64,000 nucleotides of DNA, from positions 186,001-250,000 of the forward strand of contig NZ_CP030040.1 of assembly GCF_003260995.1 (NCBI RefSeq), given 5' to 3'. This DNA is from Acetobacterium sp. KB-1 (GTDB lineage: Bacteria > Bacillota > Clostridia > Eubacteriales > Eubacteriaceae). Position 1 is the first letter of the stretch. Each line of letters begins with the position of its first letter. The notes below the pieces were generated by a model. That model was not told where the DNA came from and searched no databases. It was given only the letters and a program-made list of their open reading frames with translations. A program made the translations under genes and the position numbers. Positions 9,049 to 17,479 of the stretch are shown one piece after another.

Positions 9049-9627
9049 ATGACTTTAATTTTTATAATGATTAGTGCAATTTTTGTCAACAACTTTGTAC
9101 TATCACGATTTTTAGGTATTTGTCCGTTTTTGGGGGTGTCCAAACAAGTTGAAACTGCTGTTGGAATGGGGGTTGCGGTAACCTTTGTTATGGCACTGGC
9201 TTCGGCAATTACTTATGTAGTTCAATATTCAATTCTTGATCCATTGGGTCTTGGTTACCTGCAGACAATTGCTTTTATTTTGGTAATTGCAACGCTGGTT
9301 CAGCTGGTTGAAATGATTATTAAGAAAGCCAGCCCATCGCTGTATCAGGCACTGGGTGTATACCTCCCCTTAATCACAACAAACTGTGCAGTTTTAGGGG
9401 TTGCGCTTTTAAATATTCAGTTTGAATATAATTTTATTGAAACGATTTTTCACGGCGTTGGGGCGGCCTTAGGTTTCACGCTTGCCATCGTGCTTTTTGC
9501 GGGCATCCGTGAGCGGCTCGAAACGTCGGCAGTTCCAAAATCTCTTGAAGGATTCCCGATTGCATTATTAACTGCGGGGTTAATGGCGATTGCGTTTTTG
9601 GGATTTTCCGGAATGAAATTAGGTTAG
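9049..9627 (+). CDS. rnfA: Rnf complex membrane subunit RnfA
   Basis: A 192-residue polytopic membrane protein of the RnfA/NqrE family. Recognisable segments are NNFVLSRFLGICPFLGVSKQ near residue 15, with the conserved Cys, and LPLITTNCAVLGVALLN near residue 105. A ribosome binding site GGGGGAG lies upstream. With RnfE it forms the pseudo-symmetric membrane core thought to pass electrons through the bilayer. Confidence 0.97.
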   Translation: MTLIFIMISAIFVNNFVLSRFLGICPFLGVSKQVETAVGMGVAVTFVMALASAITYVVQYSILDPLGLGYLQTIAFILVIATLVQLVEMIIKKASPSLYQALGVYLPLITTNCAVLGVALLNIQFEYNFIETIFHGVGAALGFTLAIVLFAGIRERLETSAVPKSLEGFPIALLTAGLMAIAFLGFSGMKLG

Positions 9628-9639
9628 GAGGATACAGAA

Positions 9640-10641
9640 ATGTTAAATGCGATTTTAGTTCCTGTCGGTATCCTCGGTGTATTTGGTTTACTGTTTGGAA
9701 TTGGCCTTGCCATTGCGGCAAAGGTATTTGAAGTATATGAAGATCCGCGGGTACCAATGGTAAGAGCTGCTCTTCCCGGGGCAAACTGTGGTGGTTGTGG
9801 ATTGCCTGGCTGTGATGCACTGGCATCAGGGATAGTCAATGGAACGGCAGCCATCGATGCCTGCCCGGTTGGGGGAGCCGATTGTACCGCTGCCATTGCC
9901 GAAATTATGGGTATGGAAGCCGGAAGTGCGGTTAAAAAGGTTGCCACTGTCATTTGTCAGGGAACCTGTGAAACAGCACCAAATCGCGCTGATTATTATG
10001 GCGAAATGGATTGTCGAGAAGCGATGATTGCTTCTGGTGGTGCAAAAGGATGTCGATATGGATGTCTGGGATTAGGAACTTGTAAAGCGGTATGCCCCTT
10101 CGATGCGATTGTTATGGGAGAAGACGGACTGCCGAAAATTGATCCGGACAAATGTACTTCTTGTGGTAAATGTGTGGATGCCTGTCCCAAAGCCATTATG
10201 AGCCTGGTGCCGGCAACTCAGGAAGTCATTATTAAATGCCATAACCTTGACAAAGGAAAGATTGCCCGTCTATCATGTACAACTGCATGTATTGCTTGTG
10301 GTGCTTGTAAAAAAGCCTGTCGCTTTGATGCGATCACGATCGAGAATAATTGTGCGAAAATTGACTATGATAAATGTCGACAATGTTATGAGTGCGTCGA
10401 CAAGTGTCCGATGAACTGTATTACGGGTGATGTGGAATATGGCAAAGAAACTGCATATATTATTGAAGAAAATTGTATTGCCTGCGGGTTGTGTGCGAAA
10501 AATTGTCCCGTTAATGCAATTACTGGGGAGATTAAAAAACCACCCTACGTTATTGATCATGATATGTGTATTGGCTGTGGAATCTGTTTTGATAAGTGCA
10601 GGAAAAATGCGATTGAAATGAGACCAAATAAGACCAAATAA
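9640..10641 (+). CDS. rnfB: Rnf complex ferredoxin-type subunit RnfB
   Basis: RnfB accepts electrons from reduced ferredoxin. The 333-residue protein has an N-terminal membrane helix (about residues 4-27), then a CGGCGLPGC four-Cys cluster motif near residue 50. Six ferredoxin-like cysteine motifs follow between about residues 140 and 325; the last is CIGCGICFDKC. The number of motifs is typical of acetogen RnfB and larger than in proteobacterial RnfB. The last codons contain a tandem 10-base duplication (10621-10640). A strong terminator follows. Confidence 0.97.
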   Translation: MLNAILVPVGILGVFGLLFGIGLAIAAKVFEVYEDPRVPMVRAALPGANCGGCGLPGCDALASGIVNGTAAIDACPVGGADCTAAIAEIMGMEAGSAVKKVATVICQGTCETAPNRADYYGEMDCREAMIASGGAKGCRYGCLGLGTCKAVCPFDAIVMGEDGLPKIDPDKCTSCGKCVDACPKAIMSLVPATQEVIIKCHNLDKGKIARLSCTTACIACGACKKACRFDAITIENNCAKIDYDKCRQCYECVDKCPMNCITGDVEYGKETAYIIEENCIACGLCAKNCPVNAITGEIKKPPYVIDHDMCIGCGICFDKCRKNAIEMRPNKTK

Positions 10642-10672
10642 ATAAAGTAGAACCAGATAAATAAGATGTTCT

Positions 10673-10708
10673 AAACGGCTCCTCATTGAAAAATGAGGAG
10701 CCGTTTTT
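10673..10708 (+). terminator. Intrinsic terminator of the rnf operon
   Basis: A perfect 15-base-pair stem (10673-10687 with 10692-10706), a GAAA loop and five T residues at the 3' end. It lies 31 bases after the rnfB stop codon and closes the operon. Confidence 0.93.
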
Positions 10709-11113
10709 ATTAAGAATTTATGACAATTCATGATTTGATTAAAATTTTAATGAGAATTTTAGGAAAGATGTATAAAATAAATTGCGGTTCTGTTAAAATA
10801 GTAATATTGCTAACATGAGGAGACTCAGGTTTAAATTTTTACCAAATTAATGCTGATGGGTCAATCAATATTTCAGCAGTGAATCAGATTATGTTTGGTT
10901 GTCGGTCATATCTGAGTTGTTAAACATGAAAAACGTCTGTAATTACCTTAAATCTAAAAAAATATCTAACGCCTCGGGGCGAATTGGGGTATAATAGTAT
11001 GCATGTTTTAAAGTAGCATCATATGAATCCGGGTATTGTAAAATAAAGCAGAAAAAATAGAATTAAATTAATTAATCATAAAAAAATTTAGTAGAGTTAG
11101 AACCGGGGGTAGG
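10709..11113 (+). other. Noncoding region between rnf terminator and RluA-type gene
   Basis: About 400 AT-rich bases without a credible coding frame. A perfect TATAAT is present at 10990-10995, but no good -35 box lies 16-18 bases upstream; a small CGCC/GGCG hairpin occupies that spot. A 7-base inverted repeat at 10740-10761 is the only other structure seen. The TATAAT may drive the downstream gene, giving a leader of about 110 bases. Confidence 0.45.
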
Positions 11114-12040
11114 ATTATCAGTCTTGTTTATACATATCAAATATCAATAAATCATGAAAAGCTGGTCAGAGAGGAACTGGTCAAGCGTTACAGTTATTCT
11201 AGCCGTCTTATCAGAGAAATTAAACGGATTGGAAAGATCAGTTTAAATCAGCGCGAGTGTTTTCTGGGACAACAAATTAAACCAGGAGATGTCATTGAGA
11301 TTAAGATGCCTTGCGAAGATATTGATGGTGAACCGGTATCGGGGAACCTTAATGTCGTTTACGAAGATGAGGAATTGTTAGTCATTAACAAACCGCCTTT
11401 CTGTGTAACACACCCAACGAAAACGCATCAATTGGATACCCTGGCAAATTATATCAGCTATTATTGGGGTGAGCGCGGTGTTTCTGCAAAAATCCGTTTT
11501 ATCAATCGATTGGATCGAGATACAACGGGTATTGTGGCGATTGCCAAAAATAAATATGTGCATCATTATGTTCAAAAAGAAACGAATTCAGGTAAGGTGA
11601 TTAAGGTTTATCATGCTTTTGTGCATGGAAAACTTCCCCATCAAGAAGGTATTATTAATGCGCCCATTGGTCAACCCTATGAAAACAGTATCCACAGGGT
11701 TGTTATGGAAGATGGGAAACCATCGGTAACCCGCTATAAGGTGCTGGAGGAATTTAAGGATGCATCGTTGGTAGAGTTGGTTTTGGAAACAGGACGGACA
11801 CACCAGATAAGAGTTCATATGAAGCATTTGGGAAACCCGATTATTGGTGATCCTCTGTATCATGGCGAGTGTATGCAAACAGGCTCTTTTGAAATGCCGC
11901 ATCAGGCACTTCATGCGCATCGTCTTTTACTATCACTTCCCAGTAAAAAAATTTTGTACGTTCAGGCTGAATACAGCAAAAACTTGACGGAACTTCATAA
12001 ACATTTAAGAGAGAATAAAGAGAAAAAGGTGATGGAATGA
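11114..12040 (+). CDS. RluA family pseudouridine synthase with N-terminal S4 domain, non-canonical start
   Basis: The protein converts specific uridines of RNA to pseudouridine; the target is not readable. The catalytic segment RLDRDTTGIVAIAK carries the RLD motif with its Asp. The first ATG in frame is at 11306, but the frame is open upstream to a stop at 11069. The added residues form an S4 RNA-binding domain (YTYQISINHEKL then SRLIREIKRIGKI), as expected for the family. That stretch contains no ATG, GTG or TTG. An ATT at 11114 or ATC at 11117 behind GGGGGT is the likely start. The end overlaps the PBP gene by 4 bases. Confidence 0.85.
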   Translation: MISLVYTYQISINHEKLVREELVKRYSYSSRLIREIKRIGKISLNQRECFLGQQIKPGDVIEIKMPCEDIDGEPVSGNLNVVYEDEELLVINKPPFCVTHPTKTHQLDTLANYISYYWGERGVSAKIRFINRLDRDTTGIVAIAKNKYVHHYVQKETNSGKVIKVYHAFVHGKLPHQEGIINAPIGQPYENSIHRVVMEDGKPSVTRYKVLEEFKDASLVELVLETGRTHQIRVHMKHLGNPIIGDPLYHGECMQTGSFEMPHQALHAHRLLLSLPSKKILYVQAEYSKNLTELHKHLRENKEKKVME

Positions 12041-14241
12041 GTGAAAAACAAAAAAAAGGAATAAGAAGACGTAAGAAGAAAAAACATATTGGAGCAAAAA
12101 TACTCATTGTTCTTTTGGTGCTGGGAATACTGGGAGCCGGAGTCATGTATTCCATCTATGCTGCAAATCGCATGGATATTTCAGACTATCAGTATCAGGC
12201 AAAGGACAAAACCGAGATCTATTCAGCAGATAATGCCGTTATTGCCGAGTTGTACACAAAAAACCGGACCAACATTACCATCGATCAGATCCCGGTACAA
12301 TTACAACATGCCCTGGTATCCGTAGAGGATTCGCGTTTTTACGATCATTTCGGGATTGATGTACTGGGGATTGGCCGAGCATTTTTTGCAAACATTGCTA
12401 GCAGTAGCATTAGTGAAGGAGCCAGTACCATTACCCAACAGTTGGCTCGAGTTCTGTTTTTGCCGGATATTGCAACTGAACAGAATTTTAATCAGAAATT
12501 GATAAGAAAGCTAAAGGAAATATCGATTGCACTACAGTTAGAAGAAAAGTATACCAAAGAGCAGATTCTGGAGATGTACTTTAATGAATACTATTTTGGC
12601 TCCGGCGCATATGGAATAGAGGAAGCAGCACAAACTTATTTTAACAAACCGGTTTCGCAGGTTAACCTTGCTGAAGCTGCGATGTTGGCAGGTTTGCCTC
12701 AGGCACCCAGTGCCTATGCTCCTAATTCTAATTTTGAAGCAGCCAAAAAGCGTCAGCAGGAAGTTCTGGCACGAATGGTTAAAGAAAAGTACATTACTCA
12801 GGAAGAAGCAGATGCCGCCTATGCATTGGAATTAGTTATCAGAGATCCGGCAACGATCAGTAATGACGATCAGATTGTGGATAATTACGAAGCCTATGTA
12901 GGAAGGGCTCTGGATGAATATGCTCGGATGAAAGCTTCATCCGTTATGCAGGAGCGTGGTCTTACAGAAGATCAGGCTATTGATTATATAAAAGAGAACA
13001 TCGCCAGCGGCGGGTATCGTATTTACACAACGATTAACACCTCCATGCAGAATGATGCAATTGACAGTCTTAATACCGGATTGGCAGACTATGGCATGGA
13101 AGAGGAAACAGGGTCAGTGGTATCAATCGACTTAGATGGTGCGGTAAGAAGTTATTATGGTGGGAATACACAAATTGATATGGCCAACACGCCAAGACAG
13201 CCGGGATCAAACATCAAACCGCTCTATTATGCAGCGGCTATGGATAAGGGATTGATTACGCCGTCAACGACAATTCTCGATGCCTATACCGATTTTGGTG
13301 GCTATGCTCCGAGAAATTACGATGGTGGTTATCATGGAACCGTGACGGTACGAACTGCGTTAATAAATTCTTATAATATTCCGGCGGTTAAAGTGTACGA
13401 TAAGGTTGGAGTTGAAGCGGCCGTCGCATTTATGCAGACGATGGGAATATCAACCTTCGAAGATACTGATTATAATTTAGCAACTGCCCTTGGTGGGATG
13501 ACCTATGGGATTAAACCGGTGGAAATGGCGGCGGCCTTTAATGTTTTTAACAATGCCGGGGTTTACAATCAACCGTACTTTGTTACAAAACTGGAACAGA
13601 TCAACGGTGAGGTTCTTTATACAAAAAATGCATCCAGTACGACCACCAGAAAAGTCATGACCGATACCACGGCAACTAATATGATGGGCATACTGGAGGG
13701 GGTTGTCAGTTATGGTACCGGTACTGCCGCATCTCAGATTTATACAACAGCCGGGAAAACGGGTACAACCCACGATAATAAAGATTTATGGTTTACCGGT
13801 ATTACGGGTAATTTGACCACGACAGTCTGGATTGGTAGTCCTGAAAATTATATTTTATCGGGTGGCAGCTATATCGCGGCAGGTATTTATGGGAATTACA
13901 TGAGCTCTGTCATCAATCAGGATCTGCTGACGATCACAGAAATGGAGCGAACGTCGAACGAAGGCGAAACATCGGGAGCCTCTACCATTGACGCAGGCAC
14001 GACCAAAAAGACAACAGAAGAGGAAAAGAAGACTGAAACGGAAACGCCGACGACGAAACCGACAACACCGACTGAGCCGACAACACCGACTGAGCCTGTC
14101 AAACCGCCGGAGCCAACCGAACCGCCGGAGCCAACCGAACCGACAGAACCAACTGATCCAACTGATCCAACCGATCCAACAGAGCCAACGGAACCAACGG
14201 AGCCAACCGAACCAACCGAACCAACAACGCCTACTACCTAA
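12037..14241 (+). CDS. Class A penicillin-binding protein (PBP1-type, bifunctional)
   Basis: A bifunctional peptidoglycan glycosyltransferase/transpeptidase of 734 residues, anchored by one helix (about residues 20-42) after a very basic cytoplasmic tail. The GT51 domain shows EDSRFYDHFG near residue 97 and GASTITQQLAR. The transpeptidase domain shows the SxxK motif SNIK near 391, SYN near 444 and KTGTT near 574. After about residue 640 comes a low-complexity tail of TEP, PTEP and PTDP repeats, likely running through the cell wall. It overlaps the preceding RluA-type gene by 4 bases. Confidence 0.95.
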   Translation: MSEKQKKGIRRRKKKKHIGAKILIVLLVLGILGAGVMYSIYAANRMDISDYQYQAKDKTEIYSADNAVIAELYTKNRTNITIDQIPVQLQHALVSVEDSRFYDHFGIDVLGIGRAFFANIASSSISEGASTITQQLARVLFLPDIATEQNFNQKLIRKLKEISIALQLEEKYTKEQILEMYFNEYYFGSGAYGIEEAAQTYFNKPVSQVNLAEAAMLAGLPQAPSAYAPNSNFEAAKKRQQEVLARMVKEKYITQEEADAAYALELVIRDPATISNDDQIVDNYEAYVGRALDEYARMKASSVMQERGLTEDQAIDYIKENIASGGYRIYTTINTSMQNDAIDSLNTGLADYGMEEETGSVVSIDLDGAVRSYYGGNTQIDMANTPRQPGSNIKPLYYAAAMDKGLITPSTTILDAYTDFGGYAPRNYDGGYHGTVTVRTALINSYNIPAVKVYDKVGVEAAVAFMQTMGISTFEDTDYNLATALGGMTYGIKPVEMAAAFNVFNNAGVYNQPYFVTKLEQINGEVLYTKNASSTTTRKVMTDTTATNMMGILEGVVSYGTGTAASQIYTTAGKTGTTHDNKDLWFTGITGNLTTTVWIGSPENYILSGGSYIAAGIYGNYMSSVINQDLLTITEMERTSNEGETSGASTIDAGTTKKTTEEEKKTETETPTTKPTTPTEPTTPTEPVKPPEPTEPPEPTEPTEPTDPTDPTDPTEPTEPTEPTEPTEPTTPTT
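14042..14237 (+). repeat. Tandem Pro-Thr-Glu/Asp coding repeats in the PBP tail
   Basis: Short degenerate tandem units of 9-12 bases (CCAACCGAA/CCAACGGAG types) encode about 60 residues made almost only of P, T, E and D. Such arrays vary in copy number by slippage. The opposite strand shows a long open frame rich in Trp and Arg, which is an artefact of this repeat. Confidence 0.85.
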
Positions 14242-14253
14242 CGGAGGAAGATG

Positions 14254-14607
14254 ATGATTGAACAAAGCAAATCAAAAAGACTGGAAATTAAACAAAACAT
14301 GCGGGGTGGCAAGGGTGATATTGAAATTACTCATATCACCAATAATGAAATTCTGGGTAAGAATTGTCGCCTCTTTGCCCAGATTACGGTGAAACCTGGA
14401 GATTCCATTGGGGAGCATCAGCACATCAATGAGCGGGAAGTATTCTATTTTTTACAGGGAAAAGGCATCGTTATCGACAATGGCAAGGAGGCTGAAATTG
14501 GGCCCGGAGACGTGATGGTGACTCCTGATCAAAGCAGCCATAGTGTTATCAATACCGGTGATGAAGATCTTGTGTTTATGGCACTGATACTTAATGAAAA
14601 CGCATGA
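14254..14607 (+). CDS. Cupin-domain protein
   Basis: A 117-residue single-domain cupin. Cupin motif 1 is visible as GDSIGEHQHINEREVFYFLQG with two His and a Glu for metal. Motif 2 is GPGDVMVTPDQSSHSVINTG. The ATG at 14254 lies six bases behind GGAGG at 14243-14247; the ATG at 14251 is possible but close. Ligand and function are unknown. It lies between the PBP gene and nth and overlaps nth by 4 bases. Confidence 0.85.
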   Translation: MIEQSKSKRLEIKQNMRGGKGDIEITHITNNEILGKNCRLFAQITVKPGDSIGEHQHINEREVFYFLQGKGIVIDNGKEAEIGPGDVMVTPDQSSHSVINTGDEDLVFMALILNENA

Positions 14608-15245
14608 CAAAAAAGAAGATCGAACAAATCTTAGCCACACTGGAAAGCCGATACGGCCAGGAACAGTGTGGCTTAGATTTTAAGTCTCCCTTTGAATTGC
14701 TGATTGCGACCATCCTTTCGGCACAATGTACGGATGTTCGCGTGAACATTGTCACTAAAGATTTGTTTGAAAACTACAAGACACCTGAAGCGATTCTACT
14801 TTTGGGAGAGGAAGCCCTGCTCACAAAAATTAAGACCTGCGGTTTAGCAAGAACAAAGGCGAAAAACATCATCTTGACCTGCCACCGTCTACTAATAGAA
14901 TATAATGGCACGGTGCCTGATCAAATGGAGCAACTACTTACGCTTCCAGGCGTTGGTCGCAAAACCGCCAATGTGGTAATGAGCAATGCCTTTAATATTC
15001 CCGCGATTGCAGTGGATACCCATGTCTTTCGGGTTTCCCGACGAATTGGCTTAGCCCAAGGGAAAAATGTGCTGGAAGTTGAAAAAGAATTGATGAAAAA
15101 CATCCCCAAAGATAAATGGTCTCAGGCCCATCATTGGTTGATCTGGCATGGTAGAAAATGTTGTACGGCAAGGAATCCCAATTGCAGTGGTTGTATGCTG
15201 CGAAGCCTCTGTAATTTTGGCAGGGGAAATAATAAAGAAGCGTAG
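14604..15245 (+). CDS. nth: Endonuclease III (DNA glycosylase/AP lyase)
   Basis: Removes oxidised pyrimidines from DNA and cleaves the abasic site. The 213-residue protein has the helix-hairpin-helix LPGVGRKTANVV with the catalytic Lys. The catalytic Asp lies in AVDTHVFRVSRR. A C-terminal [4Fe-4S] cluster motif C-x6-C-x2-C-x5-C is seen in CTARNPNCSGCMLRSLC. Length is normal for the family. Its start overlaps the cupin stop codon. Confidence 0.96.
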   Translation: MTKKKIEQILATLESRYGQEQCGLDFKSPFELLIATILSAQCTDVRVNIVTKDLFENYKTPEAILLLGEEALLTKIKTCGLARTKAKNIILTCHRLLIEYNGTVPDQMEQLLTLPGVGRKTANVVMSNAFNIPAIAVDTHVFRVSRRIGLAQGKNVLEVEKELMKNIPKDKWSQAHHWLIWHGRKCCTARNPNCSGCMLRSLCNFGRGNNKEA

Positions 15246-15263
15246 GATGTGATCAATTATTTC

Positions 15264-15292
15264 TTGTGTTTTTCTTAAGAATGGTTTATGAT
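15264..15292 (+). promoter_or_regulatory. Promoter of the branched-chain amino acid type ABC transporter operon
   Basis: TTGTGT at 15264-15269 and TATGAT at 15287-15292 are 17 bases apart, 42 bases upstream of the binding-protein gene, whose ribosome binding site is AAAGGAGG. Confidence 0.55.
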
Positions 15293-15333
15293 AATCACTA
15301 TAAATAATCATTGAAAAGAAAAAGGAGGAAAAA

Positions 15334-16485
15334 ATGAAGAAAAGAGTGATTAGTGTTTTACTCGTAATGATGTTCACCGCTTCTATTTTTGCATTTGCAG
15401 GTTGTTCTACATCCGGTGGTAGTGCAGACGCAGATGTTGTCAAGCTTGGTTTTATTGGACCAATGACTGGCGATGCGGCCATCTACGGGAGCTCAGCTGA
15501 AGAGGGGGCCCAATTAGCCGTAGCGGAAATCAATGCGGCTGGTGGTATTGATGGGAAAAACGTCGAATTGGTTGCTTATGATTCAAAAGCTGATCAAACC
15601 GAAGCGATCAATGCCTACAACCGATTAAGAGACCAGGATGGTGTTGTTGCTGTAATTGGGGGAACCTTAAGTGGTGAGACCTTAGCAATGAAAGATATCA
15701 TGGTACAGGATAATATGCCAGTATTATCGCCAACTGCTACGGCGGTTGAAGTAACGCAAGAAGCGCCAAATGTGTTTAGAGCATGCTTCCTGGACGATTA
15801 TCAGGGACAAGCTGCGGCAAACTTCTCAGCGACAACATTAGGCGCCAAAACAGCAGCTTTATTAATTGGAACTGGTAATCCCTATTCAGAAGGTGTTTCA
15901 GAAGCATTTAAGGCTGCATTTACTGCCAAAGGCGGTACCATTGCCGGCAGCGAATCTTATGGAACAGCGGATAAAGATTTTAGTGCTCAATTAACAAAGA
16001 TCAAGGAAATGAATCCGGATGTTGTGTTTGTTCCAGATTATGTTCAAACAGTTGGTCCTATTCTTCAAAAAGCTAAAGAAATGGGCATTACCGCAAAATT
16101 TGTCGGAGCGGATGGTTGGGATGGCGTACAGGAAGAGTATGCTGATGCCGCGCAGGGAAATTACTTCACAAATCATTATGCAGCCGATTCACCCTCAGAA
16201 ACCGTTCAGAACTTTATTACGGCCTACAAAGCAGAGTATAATAAAGTGCCAAACTCGTTTGCAGCTTTAGGTTATGATGCTGTTTATACCATGGTAGAAG
16301 CAATTACTGCGGCGGGAGCAACAGAGGCGGCAGGCATTATCACAGCATTAAATGCCACTGATCATGCTGGTGTTACTGGAACCTTAAAGTTTGATGAAGA
16401 AGGCAATCCCAAAGACAAAGAAGTTACCATTATTAAAATTGACGACGGTCAATTAAAATTTGATTCCACAGTGGTTAATAACTAG
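15334..16485 (+). CDS. livJ: Branched-chain amino acid type ABC transporter substrate-binding lipoprotein
   Basis: A 383-residue periplasmic-binding-fold lipoprotein. The signal peptide ends in the lipobox AFAGC, with the lipidated Cys at residue 24. The mature part starts with KLGFIGPMTGDAAIYG, the typical start of Leu/Ile/Val-binding proteins. It would capture the substrate for the LivHMGF permease encoded next. Leu, Ile or Val is likely, but members of this family also bind other small ligands. A hairpin follows the gene and may give it higher mRNA levels than the permease genes. Confidence 0.9.
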   Translation: MKKRVISVLLVMMFTASIFAFAGCSTSGGSADADVVKLGFIGPMTGDAAIYGSSAEEGAQLAVAEINAAGGIDGKNVELVAYDSKADQTEAINAYNRLRDQDGVVAVIGGTLSGETLAMKDIMVQDNMPVLSPTATAVEVTQEAPNVFRACFLDDYQGQAAANFSATTLGAKTAALLIGTGNPYSEGVSEAFKAAFTAKGGTIAGSESYGTADKDFSAQLTKIKEMNPDVVFVPDYVQTVGPILQKAKEMGITAKFVGADGWDGVQEEYADAAQGNYFTNHYAADSPSETVQNFITAYKAEYNKVPNSFAALGYDAVYTMVEAITAAGATEAAGIITALNATDHAGVTGTLKFDEEGNPKDKEVTIIKIDDGQLKFDSTVVNN

Positions 16486-16514
16486 TCTTTAATAAATTTA
16501 TTATTACACTAAAC

Positions 16515-16556
16515 AAAAGGGATATAGGAGAGACACATCTCTTCTATATCCATTTT
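16515..16556 (+). terminator. Intercistronic hairpin between binding-protein and permease genes
   Basis: A 14-base-pair stem (16520-16533 with 16538-16551, one G-U pair) with a CACA loop, extendable by AAAA/TTTT outside one mismatch. The T-rich 3' side resembles a leaky terminator or RNA-stabilising hairpin. A 12-base direct repeat (ATGTTATTCTAC) follows at 16557-16582. Confidence 0.65.
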
Positions 16557-16597
16557 ATGTTATTCTACATATGTTATTCTACAAAGGAGGATACATC

Positions 16598-17476
16598 GTG
16601 AATTTATTTCTGCAACAGCTGATTAACGGGCTAAACGTAGGGAGTATCTATGCGCTCATCGCAATCGGTTATACCATGGTATACGGCATTATAAAACTTA
16701 TCAACTTTGCCCATGGTGAAATCATGATGTTCGGTGCGTATTTTGCATTCATTGCCGCTACCAGTTTTCAATTGCCGGTTTGGGCGGTTCTTTTATCTTC
16801 AATGGTTATTATGGCCATTATTGGTGTGACGATCGAATTCGTTGCCTACCGGCCACTTAGAAATGCGCCCAGACTATCAGCCCTGATTACAGCCATTGGT
16901 GTAAGTCTGTTTTTACAGAATCTGGCACTGATTATTTTTAAGCCGGACCCAAAGGTTATGCCCAAGATTTTTCCTGAAACGATTTATAAATTAGGTGAAA
17001 TCGAAATCAGTTCAACCACTCTGATTACCATAGGTTTGTCATTGTTTTTTATGGTTTTGTTGGATCTCTATATCCGAAAAACGAAACAGGGTCGTGCCAT
17101 GCGTGCCGTATCAGAAGACAAGGATGCTGCGATTCTGATGGGTATTAACGTTAATCGGACCATTTCACTCACCTTTGCTGTGGGTTCTGCGCTTGGCGCA
17201 TTGGGGGGGGTTCTTTTTAGTGTCGCGTATATTCAGGTTTACCCGACGATGGGTGTTATGCCTGGTCTAAAAGCATTTATCGCGGCTGTTTTAGGCGGTA
17301 TCGGAATCATACCCGGAGCAATGTTAGGTGGGTTTATCATTGGGATGGTCGAGACCTTGACAAAAGCCTATCTTTCGACAACCTGGGCAGATGCCATCGT
17401 CTTTGCTATTTTGATCATTGTACTGCTTTTCAAACCCACCGGTATTCTGGGTAAAAATACAAGAGAGAAGGTATAG
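16598..17476 (+). CDS. livH: Branched-chain amino acid type ABC transporter permease LivH
   Basis: A membrane permease of about 292 residues starting VNLFLQQLINGLNVGSIYAL, the typical LivH start. The motif GYTMVYGIIKLINFAHGE follows. The GTG at 16598 is chosen because AAAGGAGG at 16583-16590 lies eight bases upstream; the upstream ATG at 16571 precedes that site. The conserved EAA-like loop is visible as GRAMRAVSEDKDAAILMGINV. It pairs with LivM, encoded three bases downstream. Confidence 0.94.
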   Translation: MNLFLQQLINGLNVGSIYALIAIGYTMVYGIIKLINFAHGEIMMFGAYFAFIAATSFQLPVWAVLLSSMVIMAIIGVTIEFVAYRPLRNAPRLSALITAIGVSLFLQNLALIIFKPDPKVMPKIFPETIYKLGEIEISSTTLITIGLSLFFMVLLDLYIRKTKQGRAMRAVSEDKDAAILMGINVNRTISLTFAVGSALGALGGVLFSVAYIQVYPTMGVMPGLKAFIAAVLGGIGIIPGAMLGGFIIGMVETLTKAYLSTTWADAIVFAILIIVLLFKPTGILGKNTREKV

Positions 17477-17479
17477 ACA

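Noticed and set aside
11306-12040. RluA-type gene starting at ATG 11306
   Set aside because: This start would cut off most of the S4 domain that is clearly encoded in frame upstream.
14042-14237. Possible CRISPR-like repeat array
   Set aside because: Units are only 9-12 bases, have no spacers and keep the PBP reading frame; it is a coding repeat.
13855-14265. Long - strand open frame rich in Trp, Arg and Cys
   Set aside because: It is the complement of the Pro/Thr/Glu repeat of the PBP gene; composition and lack of a ribosome binding site argue against it.
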